Source: Rickettsia tamurae (GTDB lineage: Bacteria; Pseudomonadota; Alphaproteobacteria; Rickettsiales; Rickettsiaceae). From it: DNA of 64,000 nucleotides. The stretch spans positions 23,505 through 87,504 of the forward strand of contig NZ_CCMG01000017.1 in the NCBI RefSeq assembly GCF_000751075.1, written 5' to 3'. The notes beneath the pieces were generated by a model. The model did no database searches, had not been told where the DNA came from, and saw only the letters and a list, made by a program, of their open reading frames with translations. The translations under genes were made by a program, and so were the position numbers. Positions 28,248 through 37,784 of the stretch are shown piece after piece (position 1 is the first letter of the stretch; each line of letters starts with the position of its first letter).

Positions 28248-29279
28248 TCACAAAGTTTTAAGAGCAGGATAAGTAAATAACAATAAATGGCATAGATTTA
28301 GACCAAAATGGACTATCATAGAGCATAGCCTGTTTTATAATATGCATAACCATAGAAAAAACCGCATATAGTGCTTAAAGCTATATATATTAGCCCGCCT
28401 TGAAAATTGTGTTGACCCCAAATATTAAAGATGCTACAATAAAAGCTAGAATTTGCTGTTTCGGTAAAAGATTTTGTAATATTCTTTGTAAAAACCCTCG
28501 AAAGAATACTTCCTTAGCCATACAAACAAGAAAGAAATTATTAATTGCCCATATCGGTAATGTGCTTGGTGTTTTAGGTTCAAATAAAACGTAACCGCTT
28601 ATTAAAGATAGAACCATAATAATTATTATACACAGTAATAAAGATAGTAATGTGTATTTTACAGTGCCGCTACTCTCTTGTTTTTCTAAAGACATCTTTC
28701 TAAACTTCGCTTCTAGAGGTGATTTAGACGTTGAACCGGTACTCGCATCCTCACGGTCTATGCGGTGCTGCGTTCCGTGTCTCCTTTAAATTCCTCTCTA
28801 TAAGCTGGTCTAGAAAGATGTCTAATATATAAATCACTGATAGAGAAAATTATTAAAGCCGGCATTACCTTATCAAAATTTAGATACATAGAAAACGGTA
28901 TGGATAATTCCGATAACTGTACTTTATTAATAGCAAGTATATTAAAAAAATCCCGGAACTTTATGAAAAGCAAATAAAGTAAAACAAAGGGAGATTAATA
29001 TAAATAATAAGGTTTTTAGTACTTTATTTAACTGTAAATTAGAATAGGCATAGGTAATAGCAGCAAAAATAGATAAAGCCCCAACTCCTATAATATTTAT
29101 TACGCCTTGATATAAAGCGGCTAAAATTGTAATGCCTATGCCTAAATATGCAGGTCTTTTATCACGACAAAATAAAGATATTAAGATTGTTGTAATGAGA
29201 AAAATGTAGGTGGATAGTTAAGGATGGCATATAAACCTTTGTAAAAAACTATTTTTAATATATGGTTATTTTTTAGCAT
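28248..29279 (-). pseudogene. CPBP-family intramembrane protease (Rce1/Abi-like), broken and carrying a palindromic insertion
   Basis: Reading across frame changes gives a multi-span protein: MLKNNHILKIVFYKGLYA at 29279, a frameshift near 29205, then FLITTILISLFC, NIIGVGALSIFAAITYAYS and [12 protein letters not shown] 134-bp element interrupts it at 28690-28823 with a stop inside. It resumes TVKYTLLSLLLCIIII and reaches the CPBP motif AKEVFFRGFLQ, where the usual Glu-Glu pair is Lys-Glu. A frameshift near 28420 then leads to HNFQGGLIYIALSTICGFFY and another near 28320 to VHFGLNLCHLLL, ending at 28248. The reconstructed order matches the family, including the two downstream His motifs. Confidence 0.8.
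28690..28823. repeat. Palindromic element, family F, inside the CPBP pseudogene
   Basis: Outer arms agacatctttcta (28690-28702) and tagaaagatgtct (28811-28823) are perfect inverted repeats. Inner parts (cttctagag..gattta / taaattcctctctataag) continue an imperfect palindrome over all 134 bp. I see only this copy in the window. The size fits an RPE; the family number cannot be assigned here. Confidence 0.7.
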
Positions 29280-29402
29280 TAAAAATAGAAAAATTATTAA
29301 ATATAGAGATTTTTAATAAATAATAATTGGATTTTAAAAAGAAAATATAAAAGATAATCATAAGAAAAACCAATAAAATAATATATAGAATTGGGAGATT
29401 TT

Positions 29403-30110
29403 ATGAAAGATATAGAATATTGGGAAAAAAATTTTGAAAGCTGTAAATATTCAGATAAATTAATCGAAAGGCTTTTGTTTTTAAATACTCAAGTAAAACA
29501 ACCTATCGATATTAGAGAAGTTAAAAAAGGTATTTATTATGCTCGTAAATATCATGGTGAGCAAATGCGTCAATCGGGTGACCCTTATTATTCTCATCCA
29601 ATCGCAGTAACAATTATGGTAGCGGAATTTGTAGCAAAAGAAGTGCCTAAACTCTTTACTTTTAGAATGCTACAAGCTGCATTACTTCATGACACTATTG
29701 AAGATACTGAACTTACTGAAGAAATGATTAGCAACATTTTTGATGAAGAAGTAGCAAGGCATGTAGAAGGTCTAACTAGAATTAAACCTTGTGGAAAAAT
29801 AAGTAGCGAGAAAAGTCTTATTTTATTAATTAAACAAAAAAGATACGATACGGCTCTTATAAAACTTTTTGATAGAATACATAATTTACAAACTTTAGAA
29901 GCAAAATCGCCTGAAAAAGCTCATAAAATAATTAAAGAGACATTAAAAAGCTTTTTAGTGTTAAGTGAAATACTTGAAATACCTGTAGTTTCAGAGCTTA
30001 TATATACTGAATGTTATAAAAACAATTTAAAGTTTAATATAAATTCTACTTTTAATAAAATTATAAACTTTGATTCTTTTCCATTCTATCAAAATAAGTT
30101 ACTCCCATGA
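29403..30110 (+). CDS. HD-domain protein, SpoT/RelA hydrolase-like
   Basis: 235 residues from ATG 29403, chosen because GGGAG lies 5 bases upstream; a TTG at 29391 falls within that site. The HD core is visible: YARKYHGEQMRQSGDPYYSHP, LLHDTIEDTELT (His-Asp), and IKLFDRIHNLQTL, matching the ppGpp-hydrolase half of SpoT (HD, ED and D/N motifs). There is no synthetase, TGS or ACT domain. Rickettsia carry several such split SpoT/RelA fragments. It probably hydrolyses (p)ppGpp or a related nucleotide. Its last 50 bases overlap the convergent MFS gene. Confidence 0.82.
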   Translation: MKDIEYWEKNFESCKYSDKLIERLLFLNTQVKQPIDIREVKKGIYYARKYHGEQMRQSGDPYYSHPIAVTIMVAEFVAKEVPKLFTFRMLQAALLHDTIEDTELTEEMISNIFDEEVARHVEGLTRIKPCGKISSEKSLILLIKQKRYDTALIKLFDRIHNLQTLEAKSPEKAHKIIKETLKSFLVLSEILEIPVVSELIYTECYKNNLKFNINSTFNKIINFDSFPFYQNKLLP

Positions 30111-31377
30111 AGAAAGTTATACCTACCGGAATGAAAATTAAAAATAATCCCCAATATCCTAGATAATTGGTAATATAAACTAAACCAAATGACGTTATAA
30201 TATAAGTAAATAATTTTGCTATTGCACTTAGCATACTAGTATATGTAAATCTCTTAAAAACCGGAAAATATTTATAAAATATAGGAGCTGCCGGTACGTG
30301 ATCAAATACGAATAATGCAGCTAAACATTGAAAAATAAAAATATATAAAGGAGTAGGGTTATAATTTAACATTATAGGAAAAAAAATGAGAGAGGTAAAA
30401 AATAGATATAATTTTACCTTTAGGATTTTTAAAGGATGAATTTTATAGCTAATAAATGCAAGACTGATAATACCGAGTAAATCTATTATAGATACCCAAA
30501 AATTTTGATTTATAATTTGATTCGGAGTAAATCCGCATTCTCTTTTTAATATATCACCGCAATATATATACACGAAATAAAAACACGGTGGTCTAGCACA
30601 CTGGATAAAAAAATACCAAATAGAAGTGGCGTTTGGAACTTTTTGATCTAGAATATCTTTGTCAATTTCTTCAAGCATAATATTATTTTCTTGAAGTCTT
30701 AGTTTTAATTTGTTTCTTTTATTTGAAAATGCCTCTGCTTCTTTTAAACTAGTCCTTGCAATAGTACCTACAAAAGCGATAGTTGCACCAACGAAAAAGA
30801 CTATACGCCAACTTGATTCATAGTGATAAATATTTTGATTAGTAAAAATTGATGCAACACCTAGTGCTATCGTCGTGCCTACGGCAGAAAATACGGTTAT
30901 AATTGCTACTAATGGATATTGTATAGGAGGAGATGAATTTTCGGTTAAATACAGCTCTGCACCTCGTGTTTCTGCAGTTGCCGACATACCTTGAATTATA
31001 CGACATATAGTAAGAACCCAAGAGGCTGTTATACCTATCTGTGCATATGTTGGCATGCTGCCTATAATCACACAAGTAATAGCCATTAATAGGGTAGTTA
31101 AAACAACTACAATCTTACGTCCAAAACGATCACCTATATACCCAAATATTAATGCTCCTATAGGTCTTAGCAAATAGGTAGAACAGAAAGAAAAGGCAGT
31201 AAGCAACGAAAAAGTGAAAGAATCATATTCCGGAAAAAATAAATTATTTAAAAGCACCGCCATATGCACATAAAGCATAAGGTCAAAATACTCTAGAAAT
31301 GTACCTATAGAAAGTAATCCGACAGCTTGTTTTTGTTCTTTATTTAAACTTCTTTGTTCTTTTTCGTAGCCTAACAT
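30061..31377 (-). CDS. MFS transporter, ProP-like (proline/betaine or metabolite:H+ symporter family)
   Basis: 438 residues with about 12 membrane helices. The N-terminal block GTFLEYFDLMLYVHMAVLLN and the loop-2/3 motif GYIGDRFGRKIVVV are those of the metabolite:H+ symporter family that includes ProP. Rickettsia encode many ProP paralogues, whose substrates are mostly untested. A cytosolic loop near 205-240 is charged (KNKLKLRLQENNIMLEEIDKD). Its 3' end overlaps the HD-domain gene on the opposite strand. Confidence 0.88.
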   Translation of the reverse strand: MLGYEKEQRSLNKEQKQAVGLLSIGTFLEYFDLMLYVHMAVLLNNLFFPEYDSFTFSLLTAFSFCSTYLLRPIGALIFGYIGDRFGRKIVVVLTTLLMAITCVIIGSMPTYAQIGITASWVLTICRIIQGMSATAETRGAELYLTENSSPPIQYPLVAIITVFSAVGTTIALGVASIFTNQNIYHYESSWRIVFFVGATIAFVGTIARTSLKEAEAFSNKRNKLKLRLQENNIMLEEIDKDILDQKVPNATSIWYFFIQCARPPCFYFVYIYCGDILKRECGFTPNQIINQNFWVSIIDLLGIISLAFISYKIHPLKILKVKLYLFFTSLIFFPIMLNYNPTPLYIFIFQCLAALFVFDHVPAAPIFYKYFPVFKRFTYTSMLSAIAKLFTYIITSFGLVYITNYLGYWGLFLIFIPVGITFFMGVTYFDRMEKNQSL

Positions 31378-31530
31378 AACCTTATATATATAATTAGATT
31401 ACAAATAGGTTATACTTTTTTGGTTAAAAGTCAATAAAGGATTAATAATTTTTAATAAATATTTTTAATAAATATTGTTACAAAATATCTAGGTTCCGTA
31501 AAGTTATCTAACCTAAAATTTTCAAATTAT

Positions 31531-33066
31531 CTATTTTTCTCTGAAAGCTTTAAATGCAGTATCAGTAACGGGATCAAGTAAATATCTAAGTAGTGTTCTA
31601 GTACCTGTTACGATTTGTACCTCAGCTTGCATACCGGGGTGTAATTCAAGATTTTTAACTTTAGCAACTTTGTTAAATTCATCCATATCGATTTCAACTC
31701 TTGCAACATAATAATTATCTTGCTGTTGTCCCGGATGCTGTCTTTCATCTTGTACTATATCGGGAGATATGCTTACTACTTTACCGGTAAATGTTGGAGT
31801 TGTTCTTGATTTAAATGCACTGAAACGTATTTTTGCAACTAATCCCTCATGTACTGAGTCAATGTTTTTTTGAGATACCTTTGCTTCTATTATTAATGGG
31901 TCATTAATTGGCGAAATTTCCATAATAGGTTGTCCGTGACTTATAACACCGCCTATTGTATGATATTTTAAATTATTAACTATACCGTCAACAGGTGATC
32001 TGATTATCACACGATTAAGCGAATCCGTCAGGGAATTATATTTTTCTTTAAGAGATGCTGTTTGTACTTGAGCTTCACGAAGCTCTGTTAAAGTCCGTTC
32101 AGTGTATTTATTTTGTTGATTTATAATTTTAATTTGAGTTTCGGTAATAGCATGGCGTATTCCTGCTATTTCGGCTTCAGTTATTGCAACATCGCTTTTT
32201 GAAGCGGCAACTTTTGCCTCTTGGTCTAATAAGGCTGCTTTTTGTACAAAGCCTTTTTCTTTTAACGTTCTTAAAGCTTTTAAACGGTCTTGATAAACTT
32301 CAGCAGTTTTGGAGGCGGCAACTTTTTTTGCTTCTAAACCTTCAATTTTTTTCTCAAGTTGAGCAATATTTTGATGTAATGCATCTTTCTCTGAGTTATA
32401 TACTTCTTTTCTAGATCTAAATAAATTTTCCTGTGTATGAATTATTTTAGCTACTTCCGGTAAATTTATATCCTGCATTAGAAAATCAGAGAATTCGATT
32501 TGTTCTAAATTATCACGTTCGGCAATTAAACGATTTTCAGTTGCTAAAAAATTACGGTACTGACCAAGAATATTTTCATGTTCGCTTTTTATTCTAGTTT
32601 CTTCAAGTTCTATTAATTTATCGCCTTCTTTGACTTTATCACCTTGCTTAACATAAATAGCATTGATTATTCCGCCTTCATGATGTTGAATCGTTTTTTT
32701 ATTTGTGCTTGGTATTACGATACCGACAGCTACAGCACCGCTATCAAGCGGAGCAAGAGCCGACCATAATCCGCCTATTAATACTAAAAAGATAATAACA
32801 TAAATACCGAAAAGTATAGGTGATCTTGCAGTTTGGGCTACGTTATTACGATCTTTATCGGTTTTCTTGGTAATAAAATTAACAAACCTATCAAGTTTTA
32901 CTAATAAGAATTCTATAGCATGAGAGGTTTTCTTTAATGTAGTGTTTATTAAAGCTTTACGTTTAGAACTCTGACCTTTAAGGTTTAACGCATCTTCTCT
33001 TAAGGACAATAATTGTTTTAATTGTTCCGGGGTAATTTGAGGTTTATTGTGTTTTAAGTCCTGCAT
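31531..33066 (-). CDS. Type I secretion periplasmic adaptor (HlyD/AprE family membrane fusion protein)
   Basis: 511 residues. A basic cytosolic N-terminus of about 90 residues, one membrane helix (FGIYVIIFLVLIGGLWSALAP), a biotinyl-lipoyl-like hairpin (KTIQHHEGGIINAIYVKQGDKVKEGDKLIELE), a long coiled coil (about 180-345), and a C-terminal beta-barrel part with IIRSPVDGIVNNLKYHTIGG. It bridges the inner-membrane ABC protein to TolC. It lies downstream of its ABC partner, with a palindromic element between them. tolC is not in the window. The likely clients are type I effectors such as ankyrin proteins (general knowledge, not shown here). Confidence 0.93.
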   Translation of the reverse strand: MQDLKHNKPQITPEQLKQLLSLREDALNLKGQSSKRKALINTTLKKTSHAIEFLLVKLDRFVNFITKKTDKDRNNVAQTARSPILFGIYVIIFLVLIGGLWSALAPLDSGAVAVGIVIPSTNKKTIQHHEGGIINAIYVKQGDKVKEGDKLIELEETRIKSEHENILGQYRNFLATENRLIAERDNLEQIEFSDFLMQDINLPEVAKIIHTQENLFRSRKEVYNSEKDALHQNIAQLEKKIEGLEAKKVAASKTAEVYQDRLKALRTLKEKGFVQKAALLDQEAKVAASKSDVAITEAEIAGIRHAITETQIKIINQQNKYTERTLTELREAQVQTASLKEKYNSLTDSLNRVIIRSPVDGIVNNLKYHTIGGVISHGQPIMEISPINDPLIIEAKVSQKNIDSVHEGLVAKIRFSAFKSRTTPTFTGKVVSISPDIVQDERQHPGQQQDNYYVARVEIDMDEFNKVAKVKNLELHPGMQAEVQIVTGTRTLLRYLLDPVTDTAFKAFREK

Positions 33067-33090
33067 AATATTTAATCATTATTCTCCTCT

Positions 33091-33177
33091 GTCATCCCGT
33101 GATTTATTCACGGGATCCAGGAAATTATTAGTATTTTAAGTTGTTTCTGGATACTGTGGCGGGGCCACGGTATGACA
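33091..33177. repeat. Palindromic element, family A
   Basis: Left hairpin atcccgtgatttattcacggga, a half centre (ttattagtatttt) and right hairpin actgtggcggggccacggtat. It lies between the two type I secretion genes, so it is likely within their transcript and could attenuate adaptor expression (inference). Confidence 0.75.
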
Positions 33178-33202
33178 ATTAAACTTATTTTGATATGACA
33201 CT

Positions 33203-34957
33203 TTAGTTATTAATATGAATTGTACCGCTTTTTAAAGTTTTAAAGTGTTTTTGAATCTCTTCTTCCGTTCCGTAAAATGTAACGGCTCCATCCTGTAATA
33301 TTAGAATTTTATCAACAACGGATAATACGGATGGTCTATGTGAAATTACAAGAACTGCTATTCCTTTAAGTTTTGCTTGTTTTAAGGCACTTGCAAGGGC
33401 AACTTCACCTGCTTCATCTAAATTAGCATTAGGCTCATCTAAAATGATGAGTTTTGGATTACCGTAAAAAGCTCTAGCAAGCCCGATACGTTGTCTTTGA
33501 CCACCTGATAGATTAGAGCCTGCAGGACCGATATCAGAATCATAACCATCAGGGAATCTTAATATCATTTCATGAGCTCCGGCTATTTTAGCTGCTTCAA
33601 TAACTTTTTGTGGATCGGCATCTTCTTCCATTCTAGCTATATTTTGTTTAATACTACCGCTAAAAAGTTCTATTCCTTGAGGAAGATAGCCGACATGTCT
33701 ACCGAAATCTTCTCTATTCCAACGATAAATTTCAGCACTATCTAAACGTACGGAACCTGATGATTCTTTCCATACCCCGACTATGATTTTAGCTAAAGTT
33801 GATTTTCCTGTAGCTGAAGGACCGATAATTGCTAAAGCTTCGCCCGGTTGTACTGCAAAACTAACACCTTTTAAGATATATTTCGGTGCGGGAGGTTGCG
33901 GTAAATGTTTCGGTATAGGGTGAGCATAATAAATATTTTCAACAGTAAGATGACCATCAACGTTCGGAATTGGCATCGCTTCGTCTCTAGAAGAATAAGT
34001 GTTAAATAAATTATTAATGTTTTTGTATGATTTAATAGCGCCGCTCATACTTTTCCATAAATCAATAGCATTATCGAAAGGAGCAAGAGCTCTACCGACT
34101 ATGATAGAACTCATAATCATATTACCGGGAGTCATATCTGCACTATGAGATTTTACAACAATGTAAGCACCGACTCCGGTAACAGCCATTTGCATTATAT
34201 TACGAATAAACCTTGAAAAGTTAGAAATAACACCGTTACGATAGCTAGCAACCGATTGCTTATCAAGTGCTAATATGTTAAATTTATGCCAATTTTTTGT
34301 AATATTCTTCATCATTCCCATTGCTTCAATTGCTTCTGCATTTCTGTTTGCAATATCGGCTTGTGTCATACCTTTTATCGAAAATTCGGTAGCTTCACCG
34401 AGCGTTTTATTAGTAGCTGCAGCGTTAAAGAAAGCGGTTGAAACTATTATAATTGCACCAAAAACGGTAATAAGACCGATATATGGATGAATTGAAAAAA
34501 TAACCGCAATATAGATAAGGCTCCAAGGTGCATCGAATAAGGTATTAATTCCGGTACTTGTTAGGAATGTTTTGACGGCTTGAAAATCACGTAATAATTG
34601 GCTAGAACCCATATTTGCTCGTGTTGCAGCTGCAGAAATTGAAGAAGCAAAAATTACGGGAGCTACTGTTCTATCAAGCCATTCTCCTACCTTTATAAGT
34701 GTAAAAGAACGGGCAATTTGTAATAATCCATAAACAAAATAAATATATGCGATTATTATTGATAAAAATAATAATGTTTGTAGATTACCGCTTCCAAGGA
34801 CTCTATCAAGAACTTGTAGTGAGTAAAGAGGAGTAATTAACATTAGTAAGTTAATTACAAAAGCAAACCAAAAGACTGTCCAAAAAGCTGTTCTACATTC
34901 GCCTAATGCTATTACTAGCGGGGTTTTTTTATTTAGATTATTATTTTTATTATCCAT
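33203..34957 (-). CDS. Type I secretion system permease/ATPase (AprD/PrtD family)
   Basis: 584 residues. Six membrane helices in the first 320 residues (FWFAFVINLLMLITPLYSLQVLDRVLGSGN is the PrtD-type first helix), then an ATPase with Walker A GPSATGKSTLAK, signature LSGGQRQRIGLARAF, Walker B KLIILDEPNANLDE and switch His in VISHRPS. There is no peptidase domain, which suits substrates with uncleaved C-terminal signals. It begins 10 bp after the asd stop, so it is probably cotranscribed with hinT-asd. Confidence 0.95.
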   Translation of the reverse strand: MDNKNNNLNKKTPLVIALGECRTAFWTVFWFAFVINLLMLITPLYSLQVLDRVLGSGNLQTLLFLSIIIAYIYFVYGLLQIARSFTLIKVGEWLDRTVAPVIFASSISAAATRANMGSSQLLRDFQAVKTFLTSTGINTLFDAPWSLIYIAVIFSIHPYIGLITVFGAIIIVSTAFFNAAATNKTLGEATEFSIKGMTQADIANRNAEAIEAMGMMKNITKNWHKFNILALDKQSVASYRNGVISNFSRFIRNIMQMAVTGVGAYIVVKSHSADMTPGNMIMSSIIVGRALAPFDNAIDLWKSMSGAIKSYKNINNLFNTYSSRDEAMPIPNVDGHLTVENIYYAHPIPKHLPQPPAPKYILKGVSFAVQPGEALAIIGPSATGKSTLAKIIVGVWKESSGSVRLDSAEIYRWNREDFGRHVGYLPQGIELFSGSIKQNIARMEEDADPQKVIEAAKIAGAHEMILRFPDGYDSDIGPAGSNLSGGQRQRIGLARAFYGNPKLIILDEPNANLDEAGEVALASALKQAKLKGIAVLVISHRPSVLSVVDKILILQDGAVTFYGTEEEIQKHFKTLKSGTIHINN

Positions 34958-34967
34958 ATTAGTTATA

Positions 34968-35984
34968 TTATAAATAATTATTAATTAGTTCTTCAGCAAT
35001 TTGGACGCTGTTTAAAGCTGCTCCTTTACGTAAGTTATCACATGTGATCCATAGATTTATCGTATTAGGTTTACTTACGTCATTTCTAATGCGGGAGACA
35101 TATACGGCATCTTCGCCTACCACTTCAACGGGTGAGATATAAGCAAGGTCATTATTATTAGAAATTGTAACAATTCCATCGGCATCTTGTAATATTTCTT
35201 CGACTTCTTTGGCATCAATTTTGTCGTTAAATTCTATGTTAACCGATATAGAATGACCGATAAATACCGGTACTCTAACAGAAGTAACGCTAGCTTTAAA
35301 GTGATTACCTATAATTTTGTTTAGTTCAAAAGCAATTTTTGCTTCTTCACTTGTATAGCCATCTTTATTTAAATCACCTATATGAGGAAAAAGATTAAAT
35401 GCAATCTGTTTTGGAAATTTCTTAGGATCATTCTCTCCAAAAACATATTTAGATTTTGTTTGGTCGTAGAGTTCGTCCATTCCTGCTTTACCTGCTCCTG
35501 ATACTGATTGATAAGTAGATATCACTATTCTTTTAATCTTTATTTCATTATCTAGCGGTTTTAATGCTACTGCAAGCGGAATTACTATACAGTTAGGGTT
35601 AGCTATGATATTTTTAGTATTAAACTCTTTAAGTGTTGATAAATTAACCTCAGGTACAATTAACGGTACTTGATCGTCAACCCTAAAAAGTGAGGATTTG
35701 TCGATAACTACACAATTACTAGCAGTAGCTTTTGGTATAAATTCTTTTGAAACTTCTGAACCTGCACAAAAAAAAGCAATATCGATATCGTCAAAATTTA
35801 AATTTTTTAAACTATTAATTTGTAGTATTTTTTCTCCAAAGCTTACTTCTCGCCCTAGAGAGCTATCTGAAGCTATAGCATAAACTTTATTAATGGGGAA
35901 ATTATGCTCAGCTAGAATATTTAGAGTTTCACGCCCTACATTTCCTGTAGCTCCAATTACTGCAATATTGTATTTTTCAGTCAT
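34968..35984 (-). CDS. asd: Aspartate-semialdehyde dehydrogenase
   Basis: 338 residues. NADP-binding [14 protein letters not shown] at the N-terminus, catalytic Cys in [16 protein letters not shown] (about 130), and a later HSISVNIEF with the active-site His. It reduces aspartyl phosphate to aspartate semialdehyde, here most likely feeding diaminopimelate for peptidoglycan rather than free amino acids, since Rickettsia lack most amino-acid synthesis. Its start overlaps the end of hinT by 8 bases. Confidence 0.95.
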   Translation of the reverse strand: MTEKYNIAVIGATGNVGRETLNILAEHNFPINKVYAIASDSSLGREVSFGEKILQINSLKNLNFDDIDIAFFCAGSEVSKEFIPKATASNCVVIDKSSLFRVDDQVPLIVPEVNLSTLKEFNTKNIIANPNCIVIPLAVALKPLDNEIKIKRIVISTYQSVSGAGKAGMDELYDQTKSKYVFGENDPKKFPKQIAFNLFPHIGDLNKDGYTSEEAKIAFELNKIIGNHFKASVTSVRVPVFIGHSISVNIEFNDKIDAKEVEEILQDADGIVTISNNNDLAYISPVEVVGEDAVYVSRIRNDVSKPNTINLWITCDNLRKGAALNSVQIAEELINNYL

Positions 35985-36342
35985 TTTTATTTATTAATCC
36001 GATGAGTTTTTCGCCGCCGATAATATGGAAATGGAAATGAAAAATAGTTTGTCCCGATTTCTCGCCTTTATTAGTTATTAAACGATAACCGTCTTTATCT
36101 AAACCCGCTTCATTTGCTATATCAGAAATTTTAGCAAAAAAATGTTTTATTTCGTCTATAGAAGCTTTAGAGATAAAATCGGCATAATCTATATATTCGT
36201 TTTTAGGTATAACGATAATATGTACAGGTGCTACGGGTGCTATATCTTTGAATGCTAAAATTTGTTCGTCTTCATAAATTATTTCTGCCGGAAGATTTTT
36301 ACCTATGATTTTTGCAAAAACATTTTCTTTGTTATACATCAT
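35977..36342 (-). CDS. hinT: HIT-family purine nucleoside phosphoramidase (HinT)
   Basis: 121 residues from ATG 36342; AGGA lies 5 bases upstream. A longer frame to 36444 only translates a palindromic element. The HIT triad sits in [10 protein letters not shown] (about 101-110), preceded by [13 protein letters not shown] and [14 protein letters not shown]. HinT hydrolyses adenosine phosphoramidates. It is translationally coupled to asd. Confidence 0.93.
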   Translation of the reverse strand: MMYNKENVFAKIIGKNLPAEIIYEDEQILAFKDIAPVAPVHIIVIPKNEYIDYADFISKASIDEIKHFFAKISDIANEAGLDKDGYRLITNKGEKSGQTIFHFHFHIIGGEKLIGLINKND

Positions 36343-36406
36343 TTTATTCCTGTTAAAAGCTTTATTGCATGGCTCGTTTATTTCATTCCTGCGTAGACAC
36401 CTAATC

Positions 36407-36504
36407 GTCATTGCGAGCAGTCGTAGACTGCGTGGCAATCTCATGAAATAATAACAAACTCCTGAGATTGCTTCGTCAAAATTTCAATTTTTCCTCGCAA
36501 TGAC
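36407..36504. repeat. Palindromic element, family B
   Basis: gtcattgcgagcagtcgtag to ttcctcgcaatgac, with the same inner arms (caatctcatgaaataata; ctcctgagattgcttcgtc) as the copy after tolA, to which it is nearly identical. It lies upstream of hinT. Confidence 0.85.
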
Positions 36505-36611
36505 GGAAAAATCGATCCACGCAACAATGCCATGCGGGAATGACATCGATCCTTAAGTTGACACTCATGTGCTTTTAGCTAGGAATGACATTAAGGACAT
36601 TTTTCTATTCA

Positions 36612-36965
36612 TTAAACGAGTATATTACGTTTTAGAAATTTTAATTCAGCTTCAATTCTAGAGTTGGCAATTATTATATCTTCTAGTCGGTAATTATTTC
36701 TTTTTAAATAATTTTCTCTAATATCTGAAGCAAAAAAGCCGAAGCCTAATATTAAGACTATCTTAAATATAAACTTTAACTCTTCGATATTAATCTCCGT
36801 AACGATTATATTCGCTATTACGGTAATAGCAACAACTAACCACATTTTATGGTATAATGCCCAAAATATACTTAAAAGAGCAGCTATCCATGAAAAGCCT
36901 TCTTCAATAACAATAAAATTATTATTTTTTTGTGTGGAGTTAATGTATATTGCGTATATATTCAT
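36612..36965 (-). CDS. DUF2628 small membrane protein
   Basis: 117 residues. NFIVIEEGFSWIAALLSIFWALYHKMW is the characteristic start of DUF2628 proteins (an N-terminal soluble strand, then two to three membrane helices with a WALYHKMW motif). The C-terminus is cytosolic and basic/acidic (EAELKFLKRNILV). Function unknown across the family. Stands alone. Confidence 0.75.
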   Translation of the reverse strand: MNIYAIYINSTQKNNNFIVIEEGFSWIAALLSIFWALYHKMWLVVAITVIANIIVTEINIEELKFIFKIVLILGFGFFASDIRENYLKRNNYRLEDIIIANSRIEAELKFLKRNILV

Positions 36966-37034
36966 TATTTAAGTTTAAGCCTTGAAAATTCAAGGGACAA
37001 TAATTAATTAAATTGAATCAGTCTAGTATGCCTT

Positions 37035-37154
37035 TGATACTTCAAGATTTGGCTACATCGTTCTACAAGAGCTACGGTACGAACTATATTAAGTATACGC
37101 TCCGTTCCGAGGACTTTGAACTCCTAGCTCTTTTTGAAGTTGTATCGAAGTATA
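37035..37154. repeat. Degenerate palindromic element, family D
   Basis: gatacttcaagatttggctac at the left and agctctttttgaagttgtat at the right, with the internal tattaagtatacgctccgtt shared with three better copies at 40.6, 44.8 and 45.3 kb. The short frame across it (37013-37204) is repeat sequence. It fills the gap between the DUF2628 gene and hslV. Confidence 0.7.
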
Positions 37155-37235
37155 ATAACTCTTCATTTTATTTAGGAGTAATTCTAATACTATATAGTAC
37201 TTAATTAACAACTTAATATCAATAAATTTTATATT

Positions 37236-37784
37236 ATGTCAGATAATTTAGCCTTACACGGCACAACAATACTTTGTTTAAAAAAGAACGAAGAAATAAT
37301 TATAGCAGCAGATGGACAAGTCTCGCATGGTAATACCGTACTAAAATCTACAGCACGAAAACTTCGGACTATAGCAAATAATAAAATTATTGCCGGTTTT
37401 GCGGGTTCTACGGCTGACGGTCTTGCGTTATTTGAAAAACTTGAAGTAAAGATAGAGCAACATAAGCATAATCTACTTAGAAGTGCAGTTGAGCTTGCAA
37501 AAGATTGGCGTAGCGATAAATATTTGAGACGTTTGGAAGCAATGATGATTGTTGCTGATCGTAGTCATATATTAATTTTAACCGGTAACGGTGATGTCGT
37601 AGAGCCTGAAAATAATGTTGCAGCAATAGGTTCAGGCGGTTTATTTGCACTATCTGCTGCTCGTGCTCTAATGTCTTACGAGAATAATTTAACTGCTGAA
37701 GAAATTGCTTTAAAATCTATGAATATAGCTGCAGATTTGTGTGTATTTTCTAATCATAATATTATAATGGAAAAAGTTGTATGA
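37236..37784 (+). CDS. hslV: ATP-dependent protease subunit HslV
   Basis: 182 residues. The propeptide MSDNLALHG precedes the catalytic Thr10 (HGTTIL); [16 protein letters not shown] and [14 protein letters not shown] are the conserved proteasome-like segments. It forms a double hexamer gated by HslU. The last 4 bases (ATGA) overlap the hslU start. A heat-shock (RpoH) promoter would be expected, but I cannot identify one confidently. Confidence 0.97.
   Translation: MSDNLALHGTTILCLKKNEEIIIAADGQVSHGNTVLKSTARKLRTIANNKIIAGFAGSTADGLALFEKLEVKIEQHKHNLLRSAVELAKDWRSDKYLRRLEAMMIVADRSHILILTGNGDVVEPENNVAAIGSGGLFALSAARALMSYENNLTAEEIALKSMNIAADLCVFSNHNIIMEKVV

Noticed and set aside
37013..37204. 63-codon frame upstream of hslV
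   Set aside because: Consists of a degenerate family D element.
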